Part shown: piece after piece, positions 20,872 to 28,740 of the stretch
Layout: every line of letters begins with the position of its first letter
Position numbering within the stretch: the first letter of the stretch is position 1
NCBI RefSeq assembly: GCF_009789535.1
Contig: NZ_WSUT01000005.1
Coordinates: forward strand, 1,921,501-1,985,500
Length of the DNA stretch: 64,000 bases
Direction: 5' to 3'
Source: Sphingomonas carotinifaciens
Lineage (GTDB): Bacteria; Pseudomonadota; Alphaproteobacteria; Sphingomonadales; Sphingomonadaceae
The notes under the pieces: model-generated
The model's input: only the letters and a program-made list of their open reading frames with translations
Databases searched by the model: none
What the model was told of the DNA's origin: nothing
Made by a program: the position numbers and the translations under genes

Positions 20872-22041
20872 ATGACCCGGCGGACGGTGCGTGCATGGTA
20901 TCTGGCCCATAAATGGACCAGCCTGATCTGCACGCTGTTCCTGTTGATGCTGTGCCTGACCGGCCTACCGCTGATCTTTCATGAGGAAATCGATCGCTGG
21001 ACCGGTCATGCCCCGCCGCTGGTCGGTCCGGCCTCGTCCGGGGAGGGGGGCGGACTGTTGCGGCTGGATACCGTCATGGCGCGCGCGCTCGCCACCCGTC
21101 CCGGTGCGGTGCCGCTCTACATGGCATTCGACAATGCCTCGCCGATGGTCACCGTCACCACCGGGCCGCGGCCCGGCGCGGCGGTGGAACAGATGACGCT
21201 GCGGTTCTTCGATCGCATGACGGGTCGCGAGGTCGGCCAGGAGGCCGGCGGCGGCGTGATGGACTTTCTGCTGCAACTGCACCGCGACATGTTCCTAGGG
21301 TTGCCGGGCATGTTCTTCCTGGGCGCGATGGGGCTGTTGTTCGTCGTCGCGATCGTATCGGGCGTGGTTCTTTATGCGCCGTTCATGCGCAAGCTCGACT
21401 TCGGCACGCTGCGCACCAGCCGCAGCCGGCGGATCAAGTGGCTCGACTATCACAACCTGCTCGGCATCGTCGCACTCGCCTGGATGACCGTGGTCGGCGC
21501 GACCGGCGTCATCAACGCGCTGGCCAGCCCGATCATCGACCTGTGGCGGGTCGGCGCGCTGGCGGAGATGACGCAGGCCTATGCGGGGCGTGCCGCGCTG
21601 CCGCCGTCGCGCTACGGCTCGCTCGACCGCGCGATGGCGGCGGCGCGGCTTGCGGCGCCCGGCAGCGCACCGCAGTTCATCGCCTTTCCCGGCACCCCCT
21701 ATAGCAGCCGGCACCATTATGCGGTGTTCCTGCAGGGCACCACGCCGCTGACCGAGCGGCTGCTGATCCCGGCGCTGGTCGATGCGGAGACGGGCCGCCT
21801 GACCGACAGTCGCCCGCTGCCCTGGTATGTGAAGATGCTGCTGCTGTCGCAGCCGCTCCATTTCGGCGATTATGGTGGCCTGCCGCTCAAGATTCTGTGG
21901 GCGGTGCTGACCGGCTTCACGGTCGTCGTGCTCGGCTCTGGCGTATATCTCTGGCTCGGCCGCCGCCGCGCGCCGCTGGAGGCGCGGGTACGCGAGGTCG
22001 AGACGGGCGGCATCGTCGCGGCGCCCGTGGTGGTGGCATGA
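20872..22041 (+). CDS. PepSY-associated TM-helix protein
   Basis: A 389-residue inner-membrane protein of the PepSY_TM family. It has an N-terminal helix after RTVRAWYLAHKWTSL, a HxxxF-type segment LQLHRDMFLGLPG before the second helix, the DYHNLLGIVALAWM helix, and a C-terminal helix ending SGVYLWLGRRR. Members next to siderophore receptors are thought to act as membrane reductases that release iron from ferric siderophores. The ATG at 20872 is preferred over upstream codons because the family begins with this short charged stretch before the first helix. The small downstream gene overlaps its stop by 4 bases, and the receptor follows. Confidence 0.85.
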   Translation: MTRRTVRAWYLAHKWTSLICTLFLLMLCLTGLPLIFHEEIDRWTGHAPPLVGPASSGEGGGLLRLDTVMARALATRPGAVPLYMAFDNASPMVTVTTGPRPGAAVEQMTLRFFDRMTGREVGQEAGGGVMDFLLQLHRDMFLGLPGMFFLGAMGLLFVVAIVSGVVLYAPFMRKLDFGTLRTSRSRRIKWLDYHNLLGIVALAWMTVVGATGVINALASPIIDLWRVGALAEMTQAYAGRAALPPSRYGSLDRAMAAARLAAPGSAPQFIAFPGTPYSSRHHYAVFLQGTTPLTERLLIPALVDAETGRLTDSRPLPWYVKMLLLSQPLHFGDYGGLPLKILWAVLTGFTVVVLGSGVYLWLGRRRAPLEARVREVETGGIVAAPVVVA

Positions 22042-22199
22042 TCCGCTCGACCTTTGCCGTGCCCGTCCTGCTCGCGCTCGCCAGCATTCTGGGGCTCGTC
22101 GTCGCGCTGACCGGTGACGGCGCGCGCGATGTCCTTTCCTGCGCCGCGCTCGCGCTGCCGATCGTTGCGGTCGGCTGGGCGATGCTCCGCCGCACCTGA
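22038..22199 (+). CDS. Small membrane protein between PepSY and receptor genes
   Basis: A 53-residue protein, MIRSTFAVPVLLALASI at its start, with two predicted membrane helices separated by the short polar TGDGARD segment and a Arg-rich end (MLRRT). Its ATG overlaps the PepSY stop as ATGA, indicating translational coupling. Small proteins of this shape are often found between PepSY and TonB-receptor genes in sphingomonads, and it may be a subunit or helper of the PepSY protein. No family function is known to me. Confidence 0.65.
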   Translation: MIRSTFAVPVLLALASILGLVVALTGDGARDVLSCAALALPIVAVGWAMLRRT

Positions 22200-22219
22200 T
22201 CCGTACCAAAGGAAGATCG

Positions 22220-24388
22220 ATGAACGTTTCCACCCGCCGCCTGGCCGTGCTGCTGGCCGGCGCCGCTGTTCTCCACGCCATCCCCGCCACAGCGCAGGAC
22301 CGCGCCGGTGACGATGAAATCCTGGTGACCGCGCAGGGGCAGAATGCGACGCAGGTCGTGTCCGCCGGCTCGGTCGGCGTGCTGGGCGACAAGCGCGGCG
22401 AGGACGTGCCGTTCAGCATCCGCAGCTATAACGAGGCCCTGATCCTCAACCAGCAGCCCCAGACGCTGGGACAGGTGCTGGAAAATGACCCGACGATCCG
22501 CACCACCTATGGCTTTGGCAATGCCGCCGAACAGTTCGTCATCCGCGGCTTCACGCTCTATGGCGACGATGTCGGGCTGAACGGGCTGTACGGCATCACG
22601 CCGCGCCAGCTGATCGCGCCCGAACTCTATCAGGAGGTGCAGGTGCTGAACGGCGCCACCGCTTTCTTGAACGGGGCGGCGCCCGGCGGCACCGGCATCG
22701 GCGGCAGCGTCAACCTGATCGCCAAGCGCGCCGGGGATGCGCCGCTGACCCGCATCACGGGCAACTACACCTCCGACAGCCATTTCGGCGGCAGCTTCGA
22801 CGTGTCGCGCCGCTTCGGCGATGACGGCGCCTGGGGGGTGCGGATCAACGGTGCGGGGCGCAGCGGCGACGTCGCGATCGAGGACGAGTTCCGCAGCAGC
22901 TACGTCATCGGCGGCGCGATCGACTACCGGGGCGCGGCGGTGCGCCTGTCCGCCGACCTCGGCTATCAGCGGGTCAGGATCCGCGGCCTGCGTCCGAAGG
23001 TCACGATCGGTGCCGGTGCGGCGATCCCGGCGGTGCCCGACGCCGATGCCAATTACGCGCAACCCTGGACCTATTCGACGCTGCGCGACGTGTTCGGCAC
23101 GGCGCGGGTCGAATGGGATGTCGCGGAAAATGCGATGCTCTACGCACAGGCGGGCGCGCGCGACGGGTCGGAGCGGGGGCTGTATAGCGGTCTGACCATC
23201 AACGACGCCGCGACCGGCGCGGCCACCGGCACCGCGCTGTTCGTGCCGCTGACCGCGAACAACGAGGCGGCGCAGGGCGGACTGCGTGTCAAGCTGGCCG
23301 GCGCCGGGATCAGCCACGAGATCAATGTCGGCGGCAGCCATATCTGGCAGGTCAATCGCAACGCCTACGACTTCCTCTACGGCCCCGGCTATGTCGGATT
23401 TGCCACCAACCTGTACGACACGCCGGTCGCCACCATCCCGAGCTCGACACTGGTCGGCGGCAATCTCGACGATCCCTTCCCGGTCAGCCGCACCCGGCTG
23501 GGCAGCGTCTTCGCCTCCGACACGCTGGGCTTCTTCGAGGATCGGCTGCTGGTGACCGCGGGCTTGCGCCTCCAGACGATCGCGGTGAAGAGCTATGCGA
23601 TCACGAACGGCGCACTTGCCACCCGCTATGACGAGGATGCGATCACCCCCGTGGTCGGCATCGTCTTCAAGCCGACGCCGACCCTGTCGGTCTACGCCAA
23701 CCGGATCGAGGGGTTGCAGCAGGGGCCGATCGCGTCGACCACCGATACGACGCTGATCAACCCCGGCGAGATCTTCACGCCGTTCAAGTCGGTGCAGTAT
23801 GAGGTCGGCGCCAAGTTCGCGATCGGTGCGATCAACGCCAGCCTTGCCGCCTTCACCACCGATCTGCCCAGCGCCTATGCGATCCCCGATCCGCAAGGGA
23901 CCGGGTTCAACCGCTTCGGCGTGTTCGGCAAGCAGCGCAATCGCGGGCTGGAATTCACGCTGGGCGGAGAGCTGACCCGCGGGCTGCGGCTGATCTCGGG
24001 CGTCTCGGTGCTGGATACCGAACTGCGCGACCAGGCGCTGGTCGCCAACGAGGGTAATACCGCCCCCGGCGTGCCCGAATGGCTGGCCAACGCCAATGTC
24101 GAATGGGACCTGTCCTTCGTCCCCGGCCTGACGCTGACCGGCCGTGTCGTGCACACCGGCGAGCAGCAGGTGAATGCGGCCAACACGCTTTCGATCGGGG
24201 ACTGGACCCGGCTCGACCTGGGCGCGCGCTATGTCGCGGTGATCGGCGAGATGCCGCTGACCTTCCGCTTCGCCGTCGATAACGTGGCCAACCGCCGTTA
24301 TTGGGCGTCCGCCTTCGATACGTCGTCGCAGGCGCTGTTGCAGGGCGCCCCGCGCACCTTCAAGCTGTCCGCCTCGATCGACCTGTGA
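22220..24388 (+). CDS. TonB-dependent siderophore-type receptor
   Basis: A 722-residue outer-membrane receptor with signal peptide (ending PATAQDRAG). The TonB box region reads DEILVTAQ. The plug domain has LGQVLENDPTIRTTYGFGNAAEQFVIRGF and NGAAPGGTGIGGSVNLIAKR, which are typical of ferric-siderophore receptors. The 22-strand barrel follows and ends with an aromatic-containing FKLSASIDL. AAAGGAAG precedes the ATG. With the upstream PepSY gene and the possible Fur box, uptake of a ferric siderophore is the most likely role; which one cannot be told. Confidence 0.9.
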   Translation: MNVSTRRLAVLLAGAAVLHAIPATAQDRAGDDEILVTAQGQNATQVVSAGSVGVLGDKRGEDVPFSIRSYNEALILNQQPQTLGQVLENDPTIRTTYGFGNAAEQFVIRGFTLYGDDVGLNGLYGITPRQLIAPELYQEVQVLNGATAFLNGAAPGGTGIGGSVNLIAKRAGDAPLTRITGNYTSDSHFGGSFDVSRRFGDDGAWGVRINGAGRSGDVAIEDEFRSSYVIGGAIDYRGAAVRLSADLGYQRVRIRGLRPKVTIGAGAAIPAVPDADANYAQPWTYSTLRDVFGTARVEWDVAENAMLYAQAGARDGSERGLYSGLTINDAATGAATGTALFVPLTANNEAAQGGLRVKLAGAGISHEINVGGSHIWQVNRNAYDFLYGPGYVGFATNLYDTPVATIPSSTLVGGNLDDPFPVSRTRLGSVFASDTLGFFEDRLLVTAGLRLQTIAVKSYAITNGALATRYDEDAITPVVGIVFKPTPTLSVYANRIEGLQQGPIASTTDTTLINPGEIFTPFKSVQYEVGAKFAIGAINASLAAFTTDLPSAYAIPDPQGTGFNRFGVFGKQRNRGLEFTLGGELTRGLRLISGVSVLDTELRDQALVANEGNTAPGVPEWLANANVEWDLSFVPGLTLTGRVVHTGEQQVNAANTLSIGDWTRLDLGARYVAVIGEMPLTFRFAVDNVANRRYWASAFDTSSQALLQGAPRTFKLSASIDL

Positions 24389-24433
24389 GCCAGCGGTAGC
24401 CATGGCGGGGGCCATCGCCTAGTCTGTGCGACG

Positions 24434-25807
24434 ATGGCCCAATCCGACCTGCTTCTCGCCGCCGATGCCGATCATGTCGTGATCGTCGGCGCCGGTTTTT
24501 CGGGCACCCTGCTCGCGATCAACCTGCTCCGGCATCAGGGGCCGCGCGTGACCCTGGTCGAACGGCGGCCCGAGCAACTGGCGCGCGGCGTCGCCTATAG
24601 CGCGGCGCATCCCGATCACCTGCTCAACGTCCGCGCCGAGCGGATGAGCGCCTTGCCCGACGAATCCGGCCATTTCGTCGAATGGCTGGCGCGCGAAGGC
24701 AAGGGGGATCGCCACAGCTTCGTGCCCAGGCGCATCTACGGCGCCTATCTGCGCGCCATGCTGGATGCCGCCACCGCACAGGCGGGCGGGCGGCTGCGAC
24801 TGGTGACGGGCGAGGTCTGCGCGATCGACCGCCCCGGCTCCGGCGTCACGCTGGCCATGGCCGATGGTACGAGGATCGCCGCCGACGTCGCGGTGCTGGC
24901 GCTGGGCAACCTGCCGCCGCACACCCCGCCCGGCATCGACCCGGCGGTCCCCGGCTATTGCCCCGATCCGTGGAGCGCGGACATCGCGCAAGGGCTGGCG
25001 GACGACGACCGCGTCATTCTGGTCGGCACCGGCCTGACCGCGATCGATGCCGCGCTTCTGCTCGATGCGCGGGGGTTTCGCGGCGAGATCCTAGCGCTGT
25101 CCCGCCGCGGCCTTGCCCCGCGCCGCCATGCCGAGGGCGCCCATGTCCCCGGCCTGCGCGACCGGCCGCAGGGGCGTCCCTCCGCGCTGGTCGCCACCGT
25201 CCGCGCGCGCGCGGGCGAGATCGGCTGGCGCGGTGCGGTGGACGAGCTGCGCCCGGTGACGCAGATGCTGTGGGGCGCGACCGACGATGCCGATCGTCGC
25301 CGCTTCCTCCGCCACCTGCGCCCTTATTGGGACGTCCATCGCCACCGCCTCGCGCCGCAGGTGGCCGACCGGATCGACGCGCTCGTGGACAGTGGGCGCT
25401 TGCGGTTCGTTGCGGGCAAGTCGGTCGCGACCGAGGCCGCGCCGTCCGGCCTGACGCTGCACTGGCGCCCGCGCGGGACGGACTGGGTGGAGCGCACGCC
25501 CGCCGCGCGCCTCGTCAACTGTACCGGGCCGCAGGGCGACCTGCTGCGCTCGGACGAGCCGCTGATCCGTCATCTGCTGGTTGAGGGCGCGATTCGTCCC
25601 GACCCCTTGCGCCTGGGTCTGGAGGTCGATCGCCAGTCGCGCGCGATCGATGCCGGCGGTGAGGCGCAGGACCGGCTTTACTGCATCGGCCCGATGACGC
25701 GGGGTGGGTTGTGGGAGGCGGTTGCGGTTCCCGATCTGCGCCAACAGGTCTGGGACCTCGCACGGCGGCTGTCCCATGCGCAGTGGGTGGGGGGCGAGGG
25801 GCTTTAG
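24434..25807 (+). CDS. FAD/NAD(P)-binding oxidoreductase, NAD_binding_9 family
   Basis: A 457-residue flavoprotein. The Rossmann motif VVIVGAGFSGTLLAINLL lies at residues ~14-31. Conserved blocks of this family are RGVAYSAAHPDHLLNVRAERMSALPD and FVPRRIYGAYLRAML, with a second dinucleotide-binding motif ILVGTGLTAIDAALLL and YCIGPMTRGGLWE near the C-terminus. Members are annotated as uncharacterised oxidoreductases (HpyO-like); substrate unknown. A copy of its last 21 codons recurs downstream at 26090-26154 as part of a tandem duplication, so the true stop is the first one, at 25805-25807. Confidence 0.8.
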   Translation: MAQSDLLLAADADHVVIVGAGFSGTLLAINLLRHQGPRVTLVERRPEQLARGVAYSAAHPDHLLNVRAERMSALPDESGHFVEWLAREGKGDRHSFVPRRIYGAYLRAMLDAATAQAGGRLRLVTGEVCAIDRPGSGVTLAMADGTRIAADVAVLALGNLPPHTPPGIDPAVPGYCPDPWSADIAQGLADDDRVILVGTGLTAIDAALLLDARGFRGEILALSRRGLAPRRHAEGAHVPGLRDRPQGRPSALVATVRARAGEIGWRGAVDELRPVTQMLWGATDDADRRRFLRHLRPYWDVHRHRLAPQVADRIDALVDSGRLRFVAGKSVATEAAPSGLTLHWRPRGTDWVERTPAARLVNCTGPQGDLLRSDEPLIRHLLVEGAIRPDPLRLGLEVDRQSRAIDAGGEAQDRLYCIGPMTRGGLWEAVAVPDLRQQVWDLARRLSHAQWVGGEGL

Positions 25808-26090
25808 GTTTTCACGCGAAGACGCGAAGACGCGAAGACGCGAAGACGCGAAGAAGGAAGAAGGTGGTTCGCGCGGAGGCGCGGAGACGCGGAGGATGTT
25901 CCGCCCGCGGTTCATGCCCCGAGCCGCCAGCGGCGGCTCATGCGATGGCGAGCAGGGTTATGGAAGGTCTCGCTGACGCGAAACGGGGGCCGCCGGCGCA
26001 ATCTCCGCGTCTCCGCGTCTCCGCGTGAACCCGTTCTTCTTTCCTCTTCGCGGCTTCGCGTGATCAAATCACGCCGTATGCCCCGGCGCC
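25742..26090. repeat. Tandem-duplicated intergenic unit, copy 1
   Basis: This 349-bp unit starts inside the 3' end of the FAD oxidoreductase gene and ends with a 17-bp fragment of the GH67 3' end. It is repeated, about 90 % alike by eye, at 26090-26430. Inside it, 25812-25894 and 26003-26063 form a very long imperfect inverted repeat with a ~108-bp loop. The outer arm contains five copies of an 8-bp CGCGAAGA unit. The inner arms (25866-25894 and 26003-26031) pair with few mismatches. No gene is credible here: the open frames are arginine-rich readings of the repeats. Confidence 0.9.
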
Positions 26091-26430
26091 AGCAGGTTTG
26101 GGACTTCGCGCGGCGGCTGTCCCATGCGCAGTGGGTGGGGGCGAGGGGCCTTAGGTTTTCACGCGAAGACGCGAAGCCGCGAAGAAGGAAGAAGGTGGTT
26201 CGCGCGGAGGCGCGGAGACGCGGAGGATGTTCCGCCCGCGGTTCATGCCCCGAGCTGCCAGCGGCGGCTCATGCAATGGCGAGCAGGCATGTGGAAGGTC
26301 TCGCTGACGCAAGACGGGGCTACCAACGCAATCTCCGCGCCTCCGCGCCTCCGCGTGAACCCGTTCTTTCTTCCTCTTCGCGGCTTCGCGTCTTCGCGTG
26401 ATCAAAAACTACCCCGTATGCCCCGGCGCC
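26090..26430. repeat. Tandem-duplicated intergenic unit, copy 2
   Basis: Second copy of the unit. It opens with a pseudo-copy of the last ~21 codons of the FAD oxidoreductase (26090-26154) and ends within the genuine GH67 3' end. The inverted-repeat arms 26159-26225 and 26333-26401 pair along almost 67 bp around a 107-bp loop, longer and more regular than in copy 1. The 8-bp CGCGAAGA run has three copies here against five in copy 1, so the array varies in number. The hairpins may end transcription of the convergent genes. Confidence 0.9.
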
Positions 26431-28562
26431 CGCGGAAAGTTCTGTGCCTTGTACCAGGCCAGATCATGCTCGGGCGCCCTGACGCCGGCCGGCAACGCGC
26501 GGCCGTTCACCGACATCCAATAGGCAAGGCTGGCATCGCGCCACCATCGGGCTTCCCGCTCCTGTATCGCCAGCAGCGTTGCAGTCTTCTCCCACCGCTC
26601 GGCATCGATCCGCGGGCGCAGCGCATCCCATTGTTGCCGCATCCCCGCGACATAGCCGACGCCGGCATCGTAATGCCGCACCATCTCCTCCCACAAGGTC
26701 CGGCCCGATGCCATGCGCCGGTCCCAGCCGACATGGTGGAACCACAACAGGTCGCGCTCCGGCACGGTGCCGACATCGGCGAAGCGCTTGGCCACCGGCG
26801 GCGCATATTGCGCGACCGCGTTGCTGCCGCTTCTGGTCCGGTCGAAGCCGATGCCCTGCTTGTCCGCCCGGTGATAGTAAGCCGGGTTCCATTCCGGCCG
26901 GGCAAGGTCCGACACCCACGGCCCCGGCCCGTAATGGTGCCCCGTCGCCATCAGATGGGCCAGGCCCAGCGGCGTCATGTAATCCACCACCGCCTCGCGC
27001 GATCCCATCATCATCGCGACCACGGGATCGACCACCGCCGGATCGGGCGTGAAGGTCTGCGCCGCCCATTCGCGCGCGATCGTGTCGGCATCCGCCTCCG
27101 GGTCCCACGCCATGCGGCCGAAGACATACCAGTTGGCCTGGTTGAACGGCGATCCCGTCCAGTCGCGGTCGCGCCCGATATTGGCGACCCCCGCCATGCC
27201 CGTCAGCCGGTGCCCTTCCGCCGATCCGTCGACGACATCGGCCACCGTCTGACCGCGCTTCACACCGGTGGGCGCGTCCAGCACCTCCTGGAACAACGGC
27301 CCGAGATAGGCGAGGTGGGAGGCGAAGCCGAGATATTCCTTGGTGATCTGGAATTCCATCACCAGCGGCGTCTTCGGCATCGCGCCGAACAGCGGGTGGA
27401 AGGGTTCGCGCGGCTGGAAGTCGATCGCGCCGTTCTTCACCTGCACCAGCACATTGTCCGCGAACGTGCCGTCCAGCGGCTTGAACTCGGTATAGGCCTG
27501 TTTCGCCCGGTCGTCGGGATCGGTGTCGGCATAGACGAAGGCGCGCCACATCACGATGCCCTTGTGCGGGGCGACCGCGGCGGCCAGCATGTTCGCGCCG
27601 TCGGCATGGCTGCGATGGTAATCGCGCGGGCCCGGCTGGCCCTCGCTATTGGCCTTGACCAGAAAGCCGCCGAAATCGGGAATGGCGCGGTAGATCTCGT
27701 CCGCCTTCGCCTTCCACCATGCCGCGACCTGCGGGTCGAGCGGGTCGGCGGTCTTCAGCCCGCCGATCTCGATCGGGGCGGAGAAGCGGGCCGAAAGGTA
27801 GACCTTGATCCCCCAGGGACGGAATATGTCCGCCAGCGCCGCCGCCTTGGCGATATAGGGCGCGGTCAGGCTGTCCGCCTTGGCGTTGACGTTGTTCAGG
27901 ACGGTGCCGTTGATCCCGATCGACGCGTTGGCGCGGGCATAGTCGGTGTAGCGCGGGTCCTTCAGGTCGGGCAGGTTCCACCAGTCCCAGATGGACTGGC
28001 CGGCATAGCCACGCTCCACCGAGCCATCCAGATTGTCCCAATGGTTCAGCACGCGCAGCTTCACCTTGGGGGTGGAGGTCAGGTCGACCTTGGCCAGCGT
28101 GCCGCCGGTGCCCAGATGGCGGAGCAGCGCAAAGGCGCCGTAGAGTACGCCCCGGTCGCTATTGCCCGTCACCAGCGTCACCGGCGCCCCGCCGATCGTG
28201 ACCGATCGCACCAGATAGCCTTCGTCCGTCAGCGACCGTGTCGGGAGGTGCAGGCTCGCCACCGCCGGGTCGCCGGCGACCGCCAGCATCACCGATCCGG
28301 CGCGCACGGCCGGCGCCGTCGCCACCGGCCCGGCGGCATAGCCGGACAGCCCGCGTCGTAATTCCTCCGCCGCGCGGGTCAGGGTGGGCGTAGCGTTCGG
28401 GACGACGATCGATACCGGTTGCCTGACCACTTCGCCCGGTATGGCCGCTTGCGGCTGATAGCGCATCCAGAGCGCATATCCATCCTCGGCCATGGCGACC
28501 GCAGGCAGGGACGCGCTCGCCAGAGCCGCAGAAATCAGGGCTTTCCATCGCATCATGGCCAT
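26409..28562 (-). CDS. Exported alpha-glucuronidase, GH67
   Basis: A 717-residue enzyme that removes (4-O-methyl-)glucuronic acid from the end of xylo-oligosaccharides. It has a signal peptide (ending AVAMAEDGY), an N-terminal domain with EELRRGLSGYA, and the family barrel: RVLNHWDNLDGSVERGYAG, ASIGINGTVLNNVNA, the hallmark VKANSEGQPGPRDY with HADGANMLA, and EFQITKEYLGF. The C-terminal helical domain ends AWYKAQNFPRAPGHTG. I choose the ATG at 28562, with GGAAAGG upstream; a GTG at 28568 would add two residues. It is divergent from the GH3 gene, with an operator at 28630-28643 between them. Periplasmic location is inferred from the signal peptide. Confidence 0.95.
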   Translation of the reverse strand: MAMMRWKALISAALASASLPAVAMAEDGYALWMRYQPQAAIPGEVVRQPVSIVVPNATPTLTRAAEELRRGLSGYAAGPVATAPAVRAGSVMLAVAGDPAVASLHLPTRSLTDEGYLVRSVTIGGAPVTLVTGNSDRGVLYGAFALLRHLGTGGTLAKVDLTSTPKVKLRVLNHWDNLDGSVERGYAGQSIWDWWNLPDLKDPRYTDYARANASIGINGTVLNNVNAKADSLTAPYIAKAAALADIFRPWGIKVYLSARFSAPIEIGGLKTADPLDPQVAAWWKAKADEIYRAIPDFGGFLVKANSEGQPGPRDYHRSHADGANMLAAAVAPHKGIVMWRAFVYADTDPDDRAKQAYTEFKPLDGTFADNVLVQVKNGAIDFQPREPFHPLFGAMPKTPLVMEFQITKEYLGFASHLAYLGPLFQEVLDAPTGVKRGQTVADVVDGSAEGHRLTGMAGVANIGRDRDWTGSPFNQANWYVFGRMAWDPEADADTIAREWAAQTFTPDPAVVDPVVAMMMGSREAVVDYMTPLGLAHLMATGHHYGPGPWVSDLARPEWNPAYYHRADKQGIGFDRTRSGSNAVAQYAPPVAKRFADVGTVPERDLLWFHHVGWDRRMASGRTLWEEMVRHYDAGVGYVAGMRQQWDALRPRIDAERWEKTATLLAIQEREARWWRDASLAYWMSVNGRALPAGVRAPEHDLAWYKAQNFPRAPGHTG

Positions 28563-28629
28563 CCTCACCTTTCCCCATTTTACCGGGCGATCCCGCGGGT
28601 AATTGACAAGTCCCCGTCGGCTAGGTCAT

Positions 28630-28643
28630 TGGTAACGCTATCA
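28630..28643. promoter_or_regulatory. LacI-type operator, TGGTAACGCTATCA
   Basis: A 14-bp imperfect palindrome with central CG in the divergent region between the GH67 and GH3 genes. It differs at two positions from the perfect site at 37016-37029. Its place allows control of both directions by the LacI-type regulator at 13756-14817. Confidence 0.75.
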
Positions 28644-28695
28644 GCGACCGCATCAAGAAGAATGTGGCGTCTGACCAATTTCAGGAGAGGTCAGG

Positions 28696-28740
28696 ATGCA
28701 ATCTGCCACGTCGTTCCACCCTGTCGGGGCCGTGCAATGA
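28696..28740 (+). CDS. Possible 14-codon leader peptide before the GH3 gene
   Basis: A tiny open frame encoding MQSATSFHPVGAVQ starts at an ATG with a strong AGGAGAGG site 6 bases upstream. Its stop TGA overlaps the GH3 start as ATGA. The GH3 start itself has no good ribosome-binding site, so translation of the GH3 gene may depend on ribosomes finishing this leader. The peptide has no runs of one amino acid that would point to attenuation. Seen directly: frame, site and overlap. The coupling role is inferred. Confidence 0.5.
   Translation: MQSATSFHPVGAVQ

Noticed and set aside
25704..26408. Open frames of 84-153 codons through the duplicated hairpin region
   Set aside because: They translate the CGCGAAGA and GCGGAG repeats into Arg-rich peptides, overlap the ends of real genes and lack starts with ribosome-binding sites.
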